From the NCBI GenBank assembly GCA_033782935.1, contig JAWQEG010001415.1:49101-113100 (forward strand): a DNA stretch of 64,000 nucleotides, in the 5' to 3' direction. Made by a program: the position numbers and the translations under genes. The notes under the pieces were generated by a model, which ran no database searches, had not been told where the DNA came from, and saw nothing but the letters and a program-made list of their open reading frames with translations. The number at the start of each line of letters is the position of its first letter. Within the stretch, counting starts at the first letter, position 1. Below, piece by piece: positions 58,565 through 64,000 of the stretch. The DNA is from Petrolisthes cinctipes (Eukaryota > Arthropoda > Malacostraca > Decapoda > Porcellanidae).

Positions 58565-59175
58565 GAAGATGACTGTGGTGGGTGAGGAAAGGAGGGTAAG
58601 AGAGAGAGGAAAGGAGGGGCAAGAGAGAGGAAAGGAGAGATAAGAGAGAGGAGAGAAGAGGAGGGTAAGAGAGAGGAAAGGAGGGACAAGAGAGAGGAAA
58701 GGAGAGACAAGAGAGAGGAGAGAAGCGGAGGGTAAGAGAGAGGAAAGGAGGGACAAGAGAGAGGAAAGGAGAGACAAGAGAGAGGAGAGAAGCGGAGGGT
58801 AAGAGAGAGGAAAGGAGGGACAAGAGAGAGGAAAGGAGCGACAAGAGAGAGGAGAGGAAAAGAGGGACAAGAGAGAGGAGAGGAAAAGAGGGACAAGAGA
58901 GAGGAGAGGAAAGGAGGGACAAGAGAGAAGAAAGGAGGGTAAGAGAGAGAAGAAAGGAGGGACAAGAGAGAGGAGAAGAAAGGAGGAACAAGAGAGAAGA
59001 AAGGAGGGTAAGAGAGAGAAGAAAGGAGGGACAAGAGAGAGGAAAGGAGGTACAAGAGAGAGGAAAGGAGGGACAAGAGAGAGAAAAGGAGGTACAAGAG
59101 AGAGGAAAGGAGGGACAAGAGAGAGAAAAGGAGGGAAAAGATAGAGGAGAGAAGAGGAGGATAAGAGAGAGGAAA
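58565..59175. repeat. 600-bp polypurine minisatellite
   Basis: Almost pure purine on the plus strand, built from GAGAGGAAAGGAGGGACAA-type units of about 19-21 bases. The long Leu/Ser/Pro minus-strand ORFs here are artefacts. Confidence 0.95.
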
Positions 59176-59754
59176 GCCAACTCATCCTATCTGAGGTGGT
59201 GGTGGTGAGGTAGAGGGGGAGTGATGTCGTCTAATGTAACTTATTTTTTACCTAACCCTCTTGATTCACCTTCACTGAAATTTTCTTCCCTCTACCTCGT
59301 ATTCTATCTCTCTCTCTCTCTCTCTCTCCTTTTTATGCATCATTCACCTTTCCTAAGTCGCTTTCCATTCAATTCCCTCTCATCTTAGTTTCTTTCCTCT
59401 CCCCTCATCTCACCTCTCCCTATCCCTCATTCACTTCTCTACCCCATTCCCTCTCTATACCACCTCTGCCCCATTCCTTCACACCTGTTTATTCCTTCAC
59501 ACCTGCCTTACTTCTTCTCCATCCTATGCCAAGTCTCACACCTGTCTTATGTATATATTTTTTCACACCTGCCTCACCCCAATCTGTCTCACCTACTGTT
59601 CTTTTCCAAACCCCTCTTATTTTCCAACACATCTGTCTCCAACTCTTTCATAGCAGTTAAATCTTTCCTTATATTTCCATCGACATTAATCATACTAACT
59701 AAGCTTAATCAATCCCTCATCGCTAACCACAGAAGATAATACATAGATGAAGAT

Positions 59755-60010
59755 GAAGCAGGGAAGGACAGAGAGGCAGAGGGGAGAGAGAGACGGAAGA
59801 GAGAGAGAGAGGCAGTGGGGAGAGAGAGGTAGAGGGGAGAGAGAGAGAGAGGCAAGGTAGAAGAGAGGCAGAGGGGAGAGAGAGGCAGAGGGGAGAGAGA
59901 GGCAGAGGGGAGAGAGAGGCAGAGGGGAGAGAGAGGCAGAGGGGAGAGAGAGAGAGGGAATTAGAGAGGCAAGGTAGAAGAGATGCAGAGGTAAAAGAGA
60001 GAGAGAGATA
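59755..60010. repeat. Purine-rich minisatellite, GAGAGAGGCAGAGGG units
   Basis: Tandem units of about 17 bases, best preserved at 59868-59950. The ORFs are artefacts. Confidence 0.93.
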
Positions 60011-60084
60011 TGGAATGAAGAGATAATCTGATAATTGTGGGGCGTGAAGGGAAAGTGGGGGAGGGGGAGGGTTGGGGGAGGGGC

Positions 60085-60160
60085 TACTGATTTCCACACA
60101 ATATACCAGGAAACACGAGTAAGGAATCTGTTTTATGGCACAGTTTGGAGGTTTCAGTAG
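60085..60160. mobile_element. Hairpin family copy B3 (core type)
   Basis: CTACTGATTTCC...ATACCAGGAAACA on the left pairs with TCTGTTTTATGGCACAGTTT and GGAGG...CAGTAG on the right. Confidence 0.6.
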
Positions 60161-60238
60161 CTCTCCAAGTCGCCCACAACAGACAGATGAATTAATTAAT
60201 GCCCCTTTCAATAACATGGAATGGGTGAGTGGGTGGGT

Positions 60239-60418
60239 GGGTGGGGGAGGTCAGGGAGAGTGAGGGGGAGGTAAGGGAGAGTGAGGGGGAGGTAAGGGAG
60301 AGTGAGGGGGAGGTAAGGGAGAGTGAGGGGGATGTAAGGGAGAGTGAGGGGGAGGTAAGGGAGAGTGAGGGGGAGGTCAGGGAGAGTGAGGGGGAGGTAA
60401 GGGAGAGTGAGGGTGATG
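60239..60418. repeat. 21-bp minisatellite, AGGGAGAGTGAGGGGGAGGTA
   Basis: Eight to nine near-identical tandem units. A 21-base unit keeps all frames open, which explains the EVRESEG-type ORFs on both strands. Confidence 0.95.
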
Positions 60419-60612
60419 CACATGAATAGGAAGAGAGAGTGAGGATGATGACAAAATGCATACAACCAAAAATATAATGCAATGTTTTAACAGCACAACA
60501 GACGATTACAAACAACATATATATACTGTACAAAATATCAATATCCTACACAACTCGCCAGAAAGCTTACATTATAAACAAAACTTAATTAAATGATGTT
60601 AGCGAGAGAGGC

Positions 60613-60615
<3 letters not shown>

Positions 60616-60663
<48 letters not shown>
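60616..60663. repeat. (TG)n microsatellite
   Basis: About 24 TG repeats. Confidence 0.97.
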
Positions 60664-60665
<2 letters not shown>

Positions 60666-61069
60666 AGATTAACAGACTCTTCACAACACACTAACTTAAT
60701 TAAGGGTCGTATGTAATTAAAAGTCCATGGGGTATATACAGTGGGCGATGACTACGACCTCTACAATGGCTTCCCTGATATTATTATTATTATTAGGTGT
60801 TTATAGAGCCATCGTGTAGGTCATTCCCTTCGTCTACACCCCACGACACTCTCCATACACACACTTCCCATTCACCTATATAGGAAAATGTTACCTGTTG
60901 TATATTATAGTGTACTGCATGGAGAAGACTAACCTGACACATTGATTTAAAGAGAAGCATCATTAACAAACACAACTATGGTACTCGAACACACATTACC
61001 TGATCACTGTTTGTTACGTTACTGGAGATACTTATAGGGGAGACTCTAGGCAGTACTTTAGAAAGGCTA

Positions 61070-61155
61070 CTGATTCCTCCAAACTGTACCATGAAACAGA
61101 TGCCATACTAATTACATTGAGGTCATCTGTTTCTTGCCATAGTTTGGAGGAATTG
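61070..61155. mobile_element. Hairpin family copy B4 (core type, best arms)
   Basis: TGATTCCTCCAAACTGTACC followed by ATGAAACAGATG on the left; CATCTGTTTCTTGCCATAGT followed by TTGGAGGAATT on the right. The arms pair over about 35 bases. Confidence 0.75.
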
Positions 61156-61217
61156 GTAAACATCCACTTTGACCAACAAGAGATTTTCAACTTTGAAGGC
61201 TAGTGCTGTTTAATACT

Positions 61218-61218
61218 A

Positions 61219-61256
<38 letters not shown>

Positions 61257-61258
61257 TT
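61218..61258. repeat. (TTA)n microsatellite
   Basis: About 12 ATT repeats followed by T-rich sequence. Confidence 0.95.
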
Positions 61259-61384
61259 TATTTTATTTTTTTTACTCTGACTAACTCTAGGTGATTTTGT
61301 TATGCCAGAATTAAAGTACAAATATTAATGCATGGTTTGTCAAATAAATACCAAAATTGACCCCTTCCTTGGCAGTGCTATTGG

Positions 61385-61531
61385 TTAAGGGACCCTGTGA
61401 TGTAGTCAGAACATTGGAGGTACCGTATATGAGTCCTTCAATTACTACCACGAAACCCCACTTATATGGAATTAGCTGGTTTCGTGGCACGGTTAGAAGA
61501 AATCAGATGCCACTGTGTGTATTTTTCTATA

Positions 61532-61584
<53 letters not shown>

Positions 61585-61721
61585 TCGAAGTTGATTTTAA
61601 TTCTCATACACGATAACGAAACAAGCTCCTTCCATATAGGTGGTGTTGTTTCATGGCAATATTTGAAGGACACATTTATCTCCAGTTTTATGACAACATC
61701 ACATCACAGGGTCCCTTAAGG
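61385..61721. mobile_element. Hairpin family double copy H3 split by a (TG)n array
   Basis: The outer ends TTAAGGGACCCTGTGATGTA and complement TTAAGGGACCCTGTGATGTG are nearly perfect. Each half carries its own inner half-sites (CCACGAAACCCC/GGTTTCGTGGCA and GATAACGAAACAAG/GTTGTTTCATGGCA). About 25 TG repeats sit at the centre (61534-61583). Confidence 0.75.
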
Positions 61722-61869
61722 TTTATATTTCACACGTAGGATGTAACAATGTTCAAGGTGATGAGGGTTCGAGTACCAAGTCTGTCTTTGCTTGTTGTCT
61801 TGAAAAGTATATATATATATATATAAAAAAAAAAATCCCACCTACACATACAAGTCAGATGACATATAT

Positions 61870-61902
61870 GTACATACATACATACATACATACATACATA
61901 CA
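61870..61902. repeat. (CATA)n microsatellite
   Basis: Eight CATA units. Confidence 0.95.
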
Positions 61903-62229
61903 CGCACATGAATGAAACCAAATGACTCACTCACTTTACACGTGTGACTGCCAAGTGGAATGAGTGACAAATCCAGTTAGTTCATTGTCCAAAGTGTAGT
62001 AAACTCATTCAATCCAACACTAATACAAACAGTTATAATAAGAGATACATTACAAAAATTAATATCATGAGTAGAGCTATAATGCCTTCATAATACTTTG
62101 CTATATATGAGAATCGCGAGGACATGTATAAGAGGATCGAACCCCGTGTGTATGTGGGGAGCAGCAGGAGGAGGAGGAATGGGAAGAGGAAAGGGGTTCA
62201 TATCTCTCTTTAGTTCTGTGTGTCGGGTG

Positions 62230-62645
62230 GAGAAGTGGAAGGATATGTAGTGGGTGAGGGGAGGTGGAGGAGAAGTGGTGAAGATAGTGGGTGAAGGAAG
62301 GTGGAGGGGATAGTGGGTGTGAGGGGAGGTGGAAGGTATAGTGGGTGAGGGGAGAGTGGAGGGGATAGTGAGTGAGGGAAGAGTGGAGGGGATAGTAGGT
62401 GTGAGGGGAAATGGAAGGGAGAGTGGGTGAAGGGAGGTGGAGGGGAGAGTGGGTGAAGGGAGAGTGGAGGGGAGAGTGGGTGTGAGGGGATAGTGTGTGT
62501 GAGGGGAGGTGGAGGGGATAGTGGGTGTGAGGGGAGATGGAGGGGATAGTGGGTGTGAAGGGAGAGTGGAGGGGATAGTAGGTGTGAGGGGAGGTGGAGG
62601 GGAAAGTGGGTGTGAGGGGAGAGTAGGTGTGAGGGGAGAGTGGGT
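62230..62645. repeat. G-rich minisatellite, GTGAGGGGAGGTGGAGGGGATAGTGG units
   Basis: About 14-16 variant units of 22-30 bases, purine-rich on the plus strand with frequent GGGG runs. The Pro/Ser/Thr minus-strand ORF is an artefact. Confidence 0.93.
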
Positions 62646-62814
62646 TGGGATGATGGAGGAGAATAGTGGGGACAGATAGGCCAAGGCAGTGGACCTCTAA
62701 GACTTAAGTAAATAACAATCAGGTATCGTTCACAACCTTATTTAGTGAGGAGCAGACGTGGTCATCATCACAGAACAAACACTCATCAGTCACTTTACCA
62801 CCTCACTGTTACAA

Positions 62815-62828
62815 TTACCTTCCCAGTG

Positions 62829-62869
<41 letters not shown>

Positions 62870-63195
62870 CTTCTCTCGCATATAGTTATTTTTCATCAGA
62901 CAGTTAATTAGTTTCTTCCCCAGTGTCTAAAAAAAAAAAAAATCACTTCTCTAGCATATAGTTATTTTCCAATGAGACAGTTAATTAGTTTCTTCCCCAG
63001 TATCTAAATAAAAAACAGTCACTTTCCCAGTACATAGTTACTTATTTTCCCAGTACCCACTTTCTCAGGAGACAGGTTAGTTAGTTAGTTAGTTAGTTAC
63101 CTTCCCAGTGCCAAAAAAGAGAGACAGAAAAAAAAGTCATTTACAAAGGAGACAGTTCAGTTAGTTACTTCCCCAGTGCCCAAGAAAACATACTG
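62815..63195. repeat. Tandem repeat with poly-A, unit about 95-110 bp
   Basis: Three to four units of TTCCCCAGTGTCTAAAAAAA, then TCACTTCTC..CATATAGTTATTTT and GACAGTTAATTAGTTTC. Poly-A runs lie at 62832-62866 and 62930-62941, and (TTAG)n at 63078-63099. Confidence 0.88.
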
Positions 63196-63329
63196 TCACT
63201 TCCAAGCATACAGTAAAACATCTCTTGATTATTTATACATATTCCAAGAGACACTTCCTCGGTAGACACTTTCCTAACATACATACATACACTTTTTTCG
63301 TCAGTAATTAATCTTCTCCAAGACATTTA

Positions 63330-63486
63330 TTTCTCTGGGAGACGAGAAATTTCCTTAGGAGATATTATTAATATTTCCCTGGGAGACGAGACATTTCCTT
63401 GGGAGATATTTTCCCCAGAGAGACGAGAAATTTCCTTATAGGGGATATTATTACTTCCCCGAGTGACGAGAAATTTCCTTAGGAGA

Positions 63487-63529
<43 letters not shown>

Positions 63530-63535
63530 TTCCCC
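63330..63535. repeat. Four-copy tandem repeat GGGAGACGAGAAATTTCCTT, ending in (ATT)n
   Basis: Units of about 45-48 bases each hold GACGAGAAATTTCCTTAGG then AGATATTATT. The last runs into about 15 ATT repeats (63488-63530), suggesting that the triplet array grew from the unit's own ATTATT end. Confidence 0.88.
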
Positions 63536-64000
63536 ACGATACACTTACCCTAAAAAAACATAATTATTCCCCAGAAGACACAATCCCTAGGAAACACTTG
63601 CCCACGGTTTTAATATTATAGTACACACACGTCTATACCCAAGAACGCTCTAAATAACAACAATATACCATCTTTAGAAATGTAGAAATACTGATTATTA
63701 TGAGTATCACAAACATGTCAATAATTATAGTTAACTTAATACACAAAATATTGATGTAAACGCTGATGAATAGAGTTATGATCGTGGAATATATCAAATG
63801 CTCAGCAACTAAAACATTGACAATACTGGAGCATTTCAAAGGAGTAATATTATTTTTTTGTGTGTGTGGGGAGGTTGGGGGGAAGATGGTGTTGTTGTTG
63901 TTGTTGTTGTTGTTGTAGGAGGAGTGGAGTAGGTACCTATCCCGAGTCGTGTCAAACCTTGCCAGGAAACAGACCATCTCAGTATAGCCAAAAAAAGGAT

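Noticed and set aside
58329..59185. Large minus-strand ORFs of 206-283 codons
   Set aside because: They are Leu/Ser/Pro-only readings of a purine minisatellite, open in all minus-strand frames at once.
60192..60533. Repeat-protein ORFs on both strands
   Set aside because: A 21-base tandem unit keeps every frame open. No start context or domain supports a gene.
62130..62146. GATCGAACCCC as a tRNA B-box
   Set aside because: No matching A-box or cloverleaf could be drawn around it. The similar GGTTCGAGTACC at 61767 also fails.
62088..62684. 198-codon minus-strand ORF
   Set aside because: It is a Pro/Ser/Thr repeat reading of the G-rich minisatellite.
63078..63099. (TTAG)n as telomeric repeat
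   Set aside because: The unit is TTAG, not the arthropod TTAGG, and it is only about five units long within a larger tandem repeat.

Overview
The window is animal nuclear DNA with large introns, AT-rich unique sequence and dense young repeats. It is most likely from an arthropod, and a decapod crustacean would fit, but the organism cannot be proved from sequence alone. Support comes from two animal genes with canonical GT-AG introns, pogo/Tigger, LINE, LTR and Harbinger fossils, many short TA-flanked foldback elements, and very long microsatellites. There are no bacterial-type operons, CRISPR arrays, or rRNA or tRNA genes that I can support.

Two complete protein-coding genes were rebuilt exon by exon, both on the minus strand. 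AVL9 (16 coding exons, 51821 down to 37244, 798 aa) is a late-secretory / DENN-related trafficking protein. A DNAJB12/DNAJB14-type ER-membrane J-protein follows (6 coding exons, 26210 down to 6537, 401 aa). For both, every exon joins in frame, the summed length is a multiple of three, and conserved family motifs continue across the junctions. They lie head to tail about 11 kb apart and share no obvious pathway beyond the early secretory/ER membrane system.

Layout: 1-6.5 kb is AT-rich sequence downstream of the J-protein gene, with a pogo/Tigger relic. 6.5-26.2 kb is the J-protein gene. Its intron 4 carries an LTR-retrotransposon remnant, a LINE reverse-transcriptase relic, a pogo-like fossil split by a second transposon, and an internally deleted Tigger. 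Intron 3 carries four foldback elements. Intron 1 carries a Harbinger-like element and a minisatellite that has copied the exon 1 splice junction. 26.2-37.2 kb is intergenic, with minisatellites, a LINE tail and two small foldback elements. 37.2-51.8 kb is AVL9, with a Tigger relic in intron 14, a poly-T tract beside the exon 11 splice donor, a possible cassette exon in intron 6, and a tandem pair of repeat units in intron 1. 51.8-64 kb upstream of AVL9 is repeat-dominated: four TA-flanked foldback elements, a separate hairpin family in at least seven copies, and long purine-rich and dinucleotide arrays.

I found no clear new biochemical system. The least explained structures are the hairpin family at 56-61.7 kb, the two transposons that hit the same TA in successive repeat units of a pogo-like fossil, the duplicated splice donor in the J-protein gene, and the in-frame candidate AVL9 cassette exon.
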